Position numbers and translations under genes: made by a program. This document shows, piece after piece, positions 26,138 through 34,429 of a stretch of 46,577 bases of DNA. The notes beneath the pieces are model-generated. The model did not search any database. It saw nothing but the letters and a program-made list of their open reading frames with translations, and was not told where the DNA came from. Positions within the stretch are counted from its first letter, which is position 1; every line of letters starts with the position of its first letter. Source of the stretch: JAZKBN01 sp040388605 (GTDB taxonomy: Bacteria; Bacteroidota; Bacteroidia; Cytophagales; Flexibacteraceae); assembly GCA_040388605.1 (NCBI GenBank), contig JAZKBN010000045.1, positions 1 to 46,577 of the forward strand. The letters run 5' to 3'.

Positions 26138-27448
26138 TTGAAACACCTTTTCGCCCTTCTTATTTTTCTGCTCCCGGTAATTGCCACGGCCCAAAGCCGC
26201 GATACAATTACCATCATGACCTACAATACCCTCAATTACGGACGCCCTGCCACCAATTCATGCCCTGCATTAATTACGGGCAACAAGCACCGTTGGCTCA
26301 AAACCATTATTGATTATACTAAGCCTGATATACTTGGCCTTGTAAAAATGGCATCCGACCCGCCAAAATTCGGCCGCGACACTGTTTTACAAAAAGTGCT
26401 CAATGCCGATTGCCCCGGCTGCTATGGTGCATCGCCCTATATTAACATTACCGGCTACAACCGTACCGCCACCCTCTATTATCGAACCGATAAGTTCGGC
26501 TACCTTGGTATTCAATCTGTTTATACCGCCGATGACCAGATTGAGGACGTGAACATGCACAGGCTCTATTACAAAGACCCTTTGCTTGCGCAAACCCGAG
26601 ATACCGTTTACCTGAACATCATATTACACCGCCTTCAATCAAATTCGGGCGGCGGTGAGCGGGACCGCAATACAGAAGCCGCAGGCATCAGCTCTTGGAT
26701 TAGCGGCCGCATGAACCCCCTGAAAAACCACATCATCATGGGCGATTTTAACAGCACAGGAGCCAACGAAAAGTGCATAAGCCTCTTTACAAGTCCTGCA
26801 AATGCAGCCCTGCGCTTCAACGACCCGGCTAATGCCTTAGGCCAATGGGCAGCTAATCCGCAGGCCTATGCGTCCCTGCTTACCCAAAGCACCCGCACAT
26901 CAGACCCCGGAGACTGCGGTTCTGAAGGGGGTATGGGCGACAGGCTTGACCATATTCTCCTCAGCGACACACTCATGTACGGGCGCAATAACCGCATTAA
27001 TTACGTACCCAATTCTTTCAAAGTTATTGGTAACGATGGTCGGCATACTTTAATGGCCCTCACAGATCCGCCTTCAAATAACAGCGCCCCGGCTAATGTA
27101 ATATCGGCATTATATAATATGAGCAATCATTTGCCTGTGGTACTTAAAATGAGTGTTCGGGGCTCGGTGCTCAGCGGTACAAAAGCACAGTTAAGTGGCG
27201 CCGGCTACAATATGCAAAGCCAAGGCTACGGACAGCTGAAATTCAGCCTGCCGGCCAGTGAAAACCCGGAAAGTTATAACCTGAAAATCTGCGGTACCGA
27301 TGGCCGAATTGTATTATCGGGCCCTTTGCACCAATCTTCTTCCGGGGCTGAGTTTAATATGGAAGGCCTTCAAAGCGGCATTTATTTTTGTGTGTTAAGC
27401 GTAGGCGGGCAGATGAAATCTGTGTTTAAAACAATAAGGTTGTATTAG
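26138..27448 (+). CDS. Secreted endonuclease/exonuclease/phosphatase-fold protein with T9SS sorting domain
   Basis: 436 residues. A signal peptide (MKHLFALLIFLLPVIATAQ, with TTG at 26138 as start) precedes an EEP domain: TIMTYNTLNYG, then DILGLVKM, GDFNSTG and near the end SNHLPVVL. The C-terminus (DGRIVLSG, LQSGIYFCVL, VFKTIRLY) is a T9SS sorting domain, so the protein is exported to the surface or medium. Two catalytic positions are changed: the metal-binding Glu expected after DIxGLQ is Lys70 (AAA), and the usual Asp of SDHLPV is Asn. It may be inactive as a nuclease or bind rather than cut. An ATG at 26015 is in frame but would add 41 residues before the signal peptide; the promoter-like box at 26102 supports the later start. 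Confidence 0.8.
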   Translation: MKHLFALLIFLLPVIATAQSRDTITIMTYNTLNYGRPATNSCPALITGNKHRWLKTIIDYTKPDILGLVKMASDPPKFGRDTVLQKVLNADCPGCYGASPYINITGYNRTATLYYRTDKFGYLGIQSVYTADDQIEDVNMHRLYYKDPLLAQTRDTVYLNIILHRLQSNSGGGERDRNTEAAGISSWISGRMNPLKNHIIMGDFNSTGANEKCISLFTSPANAALRFNDPANALGQWAANPQAYASLLTQSTRTSDPGDCGSEGGMGDRLDHILLSDTLMYGRNNRINYVPNSFKVIGNDGRHTLMALTDPPSNNSAPANVISALYNMSNHLPVVLKMSVRGSVLSGTKAQLSGAGYNMQSQGYGQLKFSLPASENPESYNLKICGTDGRIVLSGPLHQSSSGAEFNMEGLQSGIYFCVLSVGGQMKSVFKTIRLY

Positions 27449-27919
27449 CCGGTACCCATGCATTAGGTAACCAACTTCGCTCAATCACGGCAATTTTTTT
27501 ATTAACTCTGTGGTACCCTGGCGCCATTCAGCAGCCCCCGGCTGTTTTGCCGAAAATACTTTCCGCGAGGTTTTCCTTTTATGCGGGCTGTTTGTATTCA
27601 ATAATAACAGCAGCGCCTACGTTTCATTTATGTACATGATTGTCAGGAATGTAATACTAAGGCAATGAGCATACAGTATAAAAGTTCCGGTACCGTTTTA
27701 TAAGGTGCTACCCCCGGAACCAACCCGTTTTACGCATTTGCGCATTATTTCCTATTTTGCATCACCTACCCGAAAAGACCGGCTGCACCAATCCGGCGAA
27801 AAACTGCATTACAATTCAATTACTCCTGCTGCCCGTTTTTAAATGCTTAGCGCCTGCGTGCCGAAAGCATGATTATTCCGGGTGGCTTTCACCAAATACC
27901 GGTTACGATTTACACCATT
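27449..27919. other. Intergenic stretch before the GH13 gene
   Basis: No gene supported. It contains an inverted repeat GTTCCGG/CCGGAAC (27684-27690 with 27714-27720) with a nested GGTA/TACC, in the region expected to hold the GH13 promoter. A partial -7 match TATTTTG lies at 27753-27759. No terminator for the endonuclease-like gene is obvious. Confidence 0.4.
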
Positions 27920-30775
27920 ATGAAATCACTTTACAGAGTACTGTCGGCGGTGTTGGCAGCCATCCTGCTTACAACCACATCGCTTTTTGCGCAGGTTACC
28001 TGGTCACCAAGTTTCCCGACGGCCGATGACAGCATAACCATAGTTTTCCACGCCGATCGCGGTAATGCCGATCTTAAAGACAGCACAAGGGTTTACATAC
28101 ATACCGGTATAGTTACAGGCGGCCCGACTGCCACCGGCTGGACCGTTACACAAGGCGTTTGGGGCACCAATGATTTGCCCCGTAAAATGACTTACCTGGG
28201 TAATAACCTGTTTAAGATCAGGTTCCATATACGCAGCTTTTACCAAAATATTCCGCAGGCCACCCGAGTTTACCGGCTTGGAATGGTTTTCCGTAACCTG
28301 AGCGGCAGCTCCGTTGGCCGCACCGATGCCGGAGGCGATATTTTTATTCCTATATACGCAAACAGCTTTGCGGCCCGTTTTACCTTCCCGCTTGAAAATC
28401 CAATTCTTGCAGATTCCGGATCTAATATCTCTTTCTCGGGTCTTTCATCGCAGTTTACCACGCTAAAAATTTATAAGGATAACACCCTTATGCAAACCGT
28501 GAACAGCGATACCACCATAGACTGGACCCTTACCAATGCCCAGCCCGGTACAGGCTATATAAAGCTTGTTGCCTCTAACGGTACGCTTATGGCCCGCGAC
28601 AGCATTGCATACAGCATTCGCCAGGGCGTTGTGGTGCAGGATGTACCTGCAGGCCTGCACAGCGGTATTAATTACGTGGGAGATTCATCAGTAATTTTGG
28701 TGTTGCACGCCCCGCTTAAAACTTCTTCTTTCGTAATTGGTGAATTCTCTAACTGGCAGCCCGATAACCGTTTCTATATGAAACGCAGTACAGACGGCCG
28801 CAAGTTCTGGACCCGTATAGACCACCTGATTCCCGGCAAAGAATACCCTTACCAATACCTGGTAGACGGCATTATGAAAGTTGCCGATGCTTATTCCGAC
28901 AAAATTCTTGACCCGGGTAACGATGCAAGCATTCCTGCCATTACCTACCCGGCTAACCAAAGGGTGTACCCAACAGGCAAGACAACGGGCATTGTAAGCG
29001 TTTTCCAAACCGGGCAAACGCCTTATGTATGGCAAAGCAGCAATTACCAACGCCCTGCCAAAACCGACCTGATTATACAGGAAACCCTGGTGCGTGATTA
29101 TTTTGCGCGCGCCAATTACCAAAGCCTGAAAGATACCCTTGCTTACCTGAAAAAGCTGGGTATTAACTGCGTACAGCTGATGCCGGTAATGGAGTTCGAA
29201 GGCAATAATTCATGGGGCTATAACCCAAGCTTCCATGCCGCCCTTGATAAGGCTTACGGAACCCGTGATGCATTAAAGGCCTTTATTGATGCCGCCCACA
29301 GCATGAACATTGCCGTGGTGCTCGATATTGTTGAGAATCATGCCATGGGAGGTTCGCCGCTGGCCCAAATGTATTGGGATGCCGCCAACAGCCGCCCGGC
29401 AGCCAACTCGCCTTTCTTCAATGCCATACCGAAACACCCTTTTAATGTCGGCAATGATTTTAACCACGCCAGCCCTGATACACGCGAGTATTTTGACTAT
29501 GTAAACCAGTACTGGATTCGTGAATTCCATATAGACGGGTATCGCTTCGACCTCAGCAAGGGCTTTACCCAAACCAATTCCGGCGACGACGTAGGCCTAT
29601 GGGGCAATTTCGACCAAAGCCGTATTGATATTCTGAAGCACATAAAAGCCAATATTGCTGCTGTGGATCCGGGCGCTTTTGTAATTCTTGAGCACTTTGC
29701 AGCCCAATCTGAAGAGCAGGTGCTAAGCGCCAATAACATGCTGCTTTGGGGCAATATGAACAATGCTTTCGGCCAGTGCTCTATGGGTTATCTCACCGAT
29801 TCAGATATAAGCTACACCAGCTACAAAAACCATGGCTTTACCGCCCCAAACCTTGTAGCCTTTATGGAAAGCCACGACGAAGAACGCATGATGTTCCGCA
29901 ACCTGGCTTACGGCAACCAGAATGCCGCGCTTAACTACCGCATTAAAGATACCTTAACCGGCTACGAGCGTGTTAAAATGTGTGCCGCGCTTTTTATGCT
30001 GAGCCCCGGCCCTAAAATGGTTTACGAGTTCGAGGAGCTGGGCATGGAATACAGCATTAACCGTTGCACCAACGGCACCATCAGCAACGATTGTCGCACT
30101 GTAACCAAGCCTAACCGCTGGGCAGCGCTGCGCAACCCGGCAAGGGCGGCCCTGGCCAATACTTTTGCGGCCCTAAACAGGCTCAAGCTTATAGAGCCTG
30201 CCTTACAGGGCACCAGCTTCTCTTATGCAGGCGGCCTTGCGCAGTGCCGACGCATGACGGCAGCATCGGTAACTTCGTCAATAAACGTGTTGGCAAACGT
30301 AAGCACAACTGCTGGCAGCATATCGCCCAACTTCAGCCGCACCGGAACCTGGTACGATTACTTCAGCGGCGACAGCATTACAGTTGCATCGGTATCTGCT
30401 AACATAAGCCTTGCACCCGGTGAATGGCATGTGTACACAACCACTAAATACCCAAGGCCTGATTTAACGGTACTTTCTAACGAGCCTGAGCTGTTAGCAA
30501 ACAACAGCGCAAACCTTATTGCAATGCCCAACCCAAGCGCGGGCGAAATAAGCTTCAGCTTCAATATGCAGCGTGCCGGCACCGCCTCTATTGCCCTGCG
30601 CGATATGCTGGGCCGCGAAGCAGCGAGCCTGTATGCTAACTTAGGCGAAGGCCCGCAAACCATTACATGGAACGGCGTCGCCAAAGACGGCAGCAATATA
30701 GCCCCCGGTGTTTACCTTGCCGAACTGCTCAGCGGTAAAACAAGGCAAACAATCAGGGTGGTAATAAGACCTTAA
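27920..30775 (+). CDS. Secreted GH13 alpha-amylase-family glycosidase with T9SS sorting domain
   Basis: 951 residues, acting on alpha-glucans outside the cell. Signal peptide MKSLYRVLSAVLAAILL... ends near LFAQ. An N-terminal beta-sandwich region is followed by a CBM48/E-set-like module with FVIGEFSNWQPDNRF. The GH13 barrel shows all four conserved regions: DIVENH (Asp469, His474), GYRFDLSKGF (nucleophile Asp544), ILEHF (acid/base Glu591), ESHDEER (Asp653). The final domain (IAMPNPSAGEISFSF, RDMLGREAASLY, IAPGVYLAELL) is a T9SS sorting signal with a FlgD-like core. The ATG at 27920 begins the signal peptide; the longer frame from 27869 adds a hydrophilic leader. The CBM48-like module suggests branched alpha-glucan (glycogen- or pullulan-type) substrates. 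Stands alone, followed by a strong terminator; no SusC/D neighbours. Confidence 0.92.
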   Translation: MKSLYRVLSAVLAAILLTTTSLFAQVTWSPSFPTADDSITIVFHADRGNADLKDSTRVYIHTGIVTGGPTATGWTVTQGVWGTNDLPRKMTYLGNNLFKIRFHIRSFYQNIPQATRVYRLGMVFRNLSGSSVGRTDAGGDIFIPIYANSFAARFTFPLENPILADSGSNISFSGLSSQFTTLKIYKDNTLMQTVNSDTTIDWTLTNAQPGTGYIKLVASNGTLMARDSIAYSIRQGVVVQDVPAGLHSGINYVGDSSVILVLHAPLKTSSFVIGEFSNWQPDNRFYMKRSTDGRKFWTRIDHLIPGKEYPYQYLVDGIMKVADAYSDKILDPGNDASIPAITYPANQRVYPTGKTTGIVSVFQTGQTPYVWQSSNYQRPAKTDLIIQETLVRDYFARANYQSLKDTLAYLKKLGINCVQLMPVMEFEGNNSWGYNPSFHAALDKAYGTRDALKAFIDAAHSMNIAVVLDIVENHAMGGSPLAQMYWDAANSRPAANSPFFNAIPKHPFNVGNDFNHASPDTREYFDYVNQYWIREFHIDGYRFDLSKGFTQTNSGDDVGLWGNFDQSRIDILKHIKANIAAVDPGAFVILEHFAAQSEEQVLSANNMLLWGNMNNAFGQCSMGYLTDSDISYTSYKNHGFTAPNLVAFMESHDEERMMFRNLAYGNQNAALNYRIKDTLTGYERVKMCAALFMLSPGPKMVYEFEELGMEYSINRCTNGTISNDCRTVTKPNRWAALRNPARAALANTFAALNRLKLIEPALQGTSFSYAGGLAQCRRMTAASVTSSINVLANVSTTAGSISPNFSRTGTWYDYFSGDSITVASVSANISLAPGEWHVYTTTKYPRPDLTVLSNEPELLANNSANLIAMPNPSAGEISFSFNMQRAGTASIALRDMLGREAASLYANLGEGPQTITWNGVAKDGSNIAPGVYLAELLSGKTRQTIRVVIRP

Positions 30776-30801
30776 CCGGCTATTATTATTCAGTGCAATG
30801 A

Positions 30802-30835
30802 AAAACATCCCGGGGCGAAAATTCCGGGATGTTTT
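30802..30835 (+). terminator. Rho-independent terminator of the GH13 gene
   Basis: Perfect 12-bp stem AAAACATCCCGG/CCGGGATGTTTT with a 10-nt loop and a following GGTTTTTT, 27 bp after the stop codon. Confidence 0.9.
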
Positions 30836-31143
30836 GGTTTTTTAGGGGAAGAGATTATCTGAATACTTAACCGGAGGTATATTTCCGGTTAATATGTTTT
30901 GTTTCCGAATTACAGCTACCTAATCAGGTAATATGTATTGATTAATTTGTTTTTAAGTTTTATATTATATTATAATATATCGTTTTTCCCTGCAATTACA
31001 CTACCCCCGCTTATCATAGTCTTTCTACGCACTTACAAACCAAGATATTAACCGCACATAAAACCGGTGATGTATTATTAAATCTTCTTTAATCAAAGCA
31101 TTGCAATACAAACGGATTACCTTATTGTACAAGATATATAAAG

Positions 31144-31170
31144 TACTAACGGGGTGCTGCCCCGTTAGTA
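31144..31170. repeat. Perfect 11-bp inverted repeat, 5-nt loop
   Basis: TACTAACGGGG (31144-31154), loop TGCTG, CCCCGTTAGTA (31160-31170). It lacks a U-run on either side, so it is not a standard terminator, and it directly abuts the terminator at 31175. Confidence 0.7.
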
Positions 31171-31174
31171 AAAA

Positions 31175-31216
31175 CCAAAACCGCGCTCGAAATAAAATTC
31201 GGACGCGGTTTTTTGG
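31175..31216 (-). terminator. Terminator of the polysaccharide gene cluster
   Basis: On the minus strand AAAAAACCGCG pairs with CGCGGTTTTGG and is followed by a T-run; an inner TCGAA/TTCGG pairing extends the stem. It is the first strong hairpin after the glycosyltransferase stop at 31344, and may work both ways. Confidence 0.7.
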
Positions 31217-31343
31217 TTTATGAACTTCTAAACAAATGCCCGCTCAGCAGGGTATGGCCCAGCCTGCTCCCTTCCGGCATGTATTGCACAGGTTCGGTAA
31301 CTACTGGGGAGTTAGTAAGGGTAAAATTTTGAAGGAATAATTC

Positions 31344-32105
31344 CTACTTGCCCCGCCTTAAAAACTGGGGCAATTTGCGTAGGGGTTTCAGCCAACCGGT
31401 ATAGAAAGGCAGCCTGAGGCCATTCTTTTGCCATGCCCGCCTGTCTTCGCGGTTGGCATGCAGGCGGTTGCTTATTTGCTTATTGCTTTTTCCGCCGGCG
31501 CGCATTTTTACCAGCACCTCGGGCACATAGCCTGCCGATGCATTGTGCTTATGCAGCATGCGCAGCATGAGCTCATAATCTGCCGCGCTGGTAAACTCTG
31601 TATCGAAATAGCCGTGCTTTTCGTAGAGATGCTTTTTTACAAAAAATGTAGGGTGCGGCGGCATCCACCCGAGTTTGAAAGAGCCCGGCCTGTAAATACC
31701 TGATCTCCAATAGCGCAGGGTGCGGTCTGTATCCTGCGGATGCACGTATTTAAGATCGCCGTAAACAGTATCTGCATTGGTGCTTTTAAAAACTTCGAGC
31801 ACCTTGGCGAGCACATGCGGGCCGGTGTAAAAATCGACGGAGTTGAGAATGCCTATGATATCGCCGGTGGCGGCTTGCAGGCCCTTGTTCATGGCATGGT
31901 AAATGCCTTTGTCTTTACCGGTAATTGTGCGTGTAATGCGGCTGCCGTAGCTTTTTATTATTTCGGGGGTATTGTCGGTGCTGCCGCCGTCAACAATAAT
32001 GTATTCCAGCTCTGCACCCTCCAGTTTTTGCGACAGTACCGATTCAATGGCATCGGCTATGCAGTCGGCATTGTTCAGCACTACGGTAATTATGGAAACC
32101 TTCAT
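31344..32105 (-). CDS. Family 2 glycosyltransferase
   Basis: 253 residues with a GT-A fold: SIITVVLNNADCIADAIES at the N-terminus, the nucleotide-binding segment YIIVDGGSTDNTPEII, GKDKGIYHAMNKGLQAATGDIIGILNSVDF, then YGDLKY and DYELMLRML. The metal-binding motif, usually NSDD or NADD, reads NSVD here, so one acid of the DxD is replaced; some GT2 enzymes of the WcaA/SpsA-like kind tolerate this. It probably adds one sugar to a lipid-linked repeat unit at the cytoplasmic face. The downstream end of a three-gene run with the acetyltransferase (54 bp) and polymerase genes. Donor and acceptor unknown. Confidence 0.88.
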   Translation of the reverse strand: MKVSIITVVLNNADCIADAIESVLSQKLEGAELEYIIVDGGSTDNTPEIIKSYGSRITRTITGKDKGIYHAMNKGLQAATGDIIGILNSVDFYTGPHVLAKVLEVFKSTNADTVYGDLKYVHPQDTDRTLRYWRSGIYRPGSFKLGWMPPHPTFFVKKHLYEKHGYFDTEFTSAADYELMLRMLHKHNASAGYVPEVLVKMRAGGKSNKQISNRLHANREDRRAWQKNGLRLPFYTGWLKPLRKLPQFLRRGK

Positions 32106-32159
32106 CCGGGGAATTATGCCTGTTGCATGCTGCCGGAATAAACCGGGAACCGCATTAAA

Positions 32160-32711
32160 TTATTGAATATTACGTACTCTTTTTTCTGTGGCCGGGTTGC
32201 CCTGGTAAATGGTATAGGGCTTTAAATTGCCCGTAGCCACCGAGCCCGCCGCCAGCACCGAATGGCTTCCGCAGGTAACACCGGGGCAGACTATTGCTTT
32301 TGCGCCTATCCATGCCCCGTTTTCAAGGGTTATGGGTTCGGCTATAAGGTCGAACGCCGGGTTTTTGTAATTGTGGCTTCCGGTGAGCAGCATAGCGCCT
32401 TGCGAGAGGCAGCAGTCAGACCCTATTACGGTTTTAACCAGGTTATCTATCCAAACCTGCTCGCCTATCCAGGCATCGTCGCCAATTTCGAGCAGCCAGG
32501 GGTACTTTACATTTACCGATGGCTTTATAACCACTCCCTTACCTATTACTGCCCCGAAAAGCCGCAGCAACATTATTCTGAGTCCGCTGAAAGGTATTAC
32601 AGGGTTCATCATAACGGCAGCATTCAGCAAAAACCACAGTAATCTTTTAAGCCCCGAAGCGCCCGGGCTGTACCATGAATTATTGAATTGGCTGAGTTGG
32701 GTGGTTTTCAA
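32160..32711 (-). CDS. WcaF-like sugar O-acetyltransferase (left-handed beta-helix)
   Basis: 183 residues. N-terminal SQFNNSWYSPGASGLKRLLW is the characteristic lead of the WcaF (colanic-acid acetyltransferase) group, followed by hexapeptide repeats (IGKGVVIKPSVNVKYPW, IGDDAWIGEQVWIDNL, LENGAWIGAKAIVCPGVTCGSHSVLAAGSV) and the closing GNPATEK loop. The acetyl acceptor should be a sugar of the exopolysaccharide or O-antigen. The only usable start at the right place is TTG (32709-32711): the in-frame stop lies ten codons upstream, and the first ATG would delete the conserved N-terminus. Neighbours: glycosyltransferase downstream, polymerase upstream, same strand. Confidence 0.88.
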   Translation of the reverse strand: MKTTQLSQFNNSWYSPGASGLKRLLWFLLNAAVMMNPVIPFSGLRIMLLRLFGAVIGKGVVIKPSVNVKYPWLLEIGDDAWIGEQVWIDNLVKTVIGSDCCLSQGAMLLTGSHNYKNPAFDLIAEPITLENGAWIGAKAIVCPGVTCGSHSVLAAGSVATGNLKPYTIYQGNPATEKRVRNIQ

Positions 32712-32867
32712 AAGGGTAATGCTGGAATAGGCTCTGTATCAGCATTTTTAGCAGACCAATTAAAGTGCAAAACGCAAACAGAACCGCAATTTAGCCTTAT
32801 TTCCGCTTTAAACATGAAATGAATCAGGGTATTGCGGTATTTAGGCAGCTCCGGGCAGGGCGTTAAG

Positions 32868-34217
32868 CTATGCTGATTGTTTGCCGGGCAGCATTTTAAG
32901 CAGGAAAAGAGGCAGCAATAAAAACACATACAGCTCAAACTGCTGCGGGAAATACCCCCTTGTAAGCAATTGGAACAGGCCCGGAACCAAGATGGCATAC
33001 AGGGCCAATGTATCGGTTTGTTCATTAAGGATGCTGTTTTCCTGAATCATATCGGCCTTATGTACCGCTGAAATTTTTTCGGTCATGGGCACCGGCATAC
33101 GTGCCAGGAAATAAGCCAGCAAGCCCATAAATACCACCACTCCCGGGTACCCGAAAGAGGTATAATATTCATCAATATTGCTGAGCGCCCCTATTCCGTT
33201 TCTTTGGTCGGGTGGCTTTGTGGCGGCAATTACCACTTCAAGACTTCGGGGCAGGGGCTTAAGCCCCTTCGGGAAGAAGGAGGCAGGTATGGCACGTGTT
33301 ATTATGCCCCCGAACATGCCCTTTCCTAAATCGAAGGGCTCATTGTTTTCGTCGCGGTATTTAAGTACACAGAAGAATACCTGGCTGTTATTGGTCTCGG
33401 TGAGCAGGGTGCGTATGCTGAACCGGGTAATGTCTGGTGTGAGGTACTCCCAACGGCGTTTGGCTATGGCCCAACGGTTAATGGTCAGGTATTGCAGGCT
33501 TATAACAGCTAAAAATGTAAACGTAGTAATTTTCAATATGTTACGCCTTGAAAAGCCTAACTTCATAAACCAATTCAGGCTCCAGCCCATAAGCACTAAA
33601 ATTAGCCGATAACGCAGCCCGCTGAAGAGGAAAAAGAAGCCCGTTATTAATGACCAAAACAGAATGCGGCTGCGAGGAATGCCATAGACAGCAGCCAGGA
33701 TGAGCACAGAAACCAGGCAGGTGTTTGAAGCCTCAAGCCAACCTGAAAAATTATGGGAGCGGAAGATGATGCCTTGCACATTCCGGGTTTTAAAGTTGAA
33801 AACAGCAGCCAAATCGGCCCCGCCCAGCTGAATGTTTAAAAGCATGATAAACAGGAACAGCCAAAAAAGTAATTGCAATCGCCGGTGAATGGCTTTTGTG
33901 CGCACAAGCTTTCGCAACAGTTGCGGCAGCATGAACAGGGGCAGGTTGCGGGCAGTGTAAAAATATATTCCTGTAAATGCCGCAAGCCCGAGGCAGTAAA
34001 TGCTTAACCCTTTTTCGGTGTAAGCGGCGTAGCTGATGCCGTTCAGGGTTTGGGTATGCAGCAGGTAATTGCAGGCAGGTGTAAAAAACAGCAGGAAAAA
34101 GTAAATGAGCATGCAGAAGCCAAATGCCGCATGCCTTTGCAGCCCGCCGAAGCGGTAAACAGCCCATGCCGCCGATACAAAAATAAAGGCTTCCGCAAAT
34201 AAGTATAAAGGCGTCAT
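32868..34217 (-). CDS. Polytopic O-antigen/exopolysaccharide polymerase-like membrane protein
   Basis: 449 residues with around ten hydrophobic segments and one larger periplasmic loop (about 260-370, with a charged stretch TETNNSQVFF, LGKGMFGGIITRAIPASFFPKG). This topology, the GGIITRAIPASFFP loop and an N-terminal YFF-rich region match Wzy/oligosaccharide repeat unit polymerases, which are conserved only in layout. It would join lipid-linked repeat units at the periplasmic face. Start: ATG 34215-34217. First gene of the small cluster with WcaF-like acetyltransferase and GT2. No flippase or chain-length regulator is in the window, so the pathway is incomplete here. Confidence 0.65.
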   Translation of the reverse strand: MTPLYLFAEAFIFVSAAWAVYRFGGLQRHAAFGFCMLIYFFLLFFTPACNYLLHTQTLNGISYAAYTEKGLSIYCLGLAAFTGIYFYTARNLPLFMLPQLLRKLVRTKAIHRRLQLLFWLFLFIMLLNIQLGGADLAAVFNFKTRNVQGIIFRSHNFSGWLEASNTCLVSVLILAAVYGIPRSRILFWSLITGFFFLFSGLRYRLILVLMGWSLNWFMKLGFSRRNILKITTFTFLAVISLQYLTINRWAIAKRRWEYLTPDITRFSIRTLLTETNNSQVFFCVLKYRDENNEPFDLGKGMFGGIITRAIPASFFPKGLKPLPRSLEVVIAATKPPDQRNGIGALSNIDEYYTSFGYPGVVVFMGLLAYFLARMPVPMTEKISAVHKADMIQENSILNEQTDTLALYAILVPGLFQLLTRGYFPQQFELYVFLLLPLFLLKMLPGKQSA

Positions 34218-34429
34218 AGCCGTGGCAAGTTACATTAAACGGGCTTGTGTTTATATTGGTAATTCCGCAGTACCGTCCGTTTTGTGCTGACCGAGCTTTT
34301 TGTTTCCATAATCAGGCAGGTGAGCTTTCAATAAAATGAATTCTTAACATTTGTTCGTGCGGAGATTATGGTATCATTTACTTAATTTGGTTCCCGGTTG
34401 GCTTATTTTTAAAGCCTTCAAAACCTGTA

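Larger units (their letters stand above)
30776..31343. other. AT-rich intergenic stretch with four inverted repeats
   Basis: No gene supported. From left to right: the GH13 terminator (30802-30835), a 9-bp inverted repeat TTAACCGGA/TCCGGTTAA (30867-30875 with 30884-30892), very AT-rich sequence (around 30940-31000), an 11-bp inverted repeat (31144-31170) and the glycosyltransferase terminator (31175-31216). Confidence 0.5.

Noticed and set aside
27757..28029. 90-codon plus-strand frame overlapping the GH13 start
   Set aside because: Starts with TTG and overlaps the well-supported GH13 gene in another frame.
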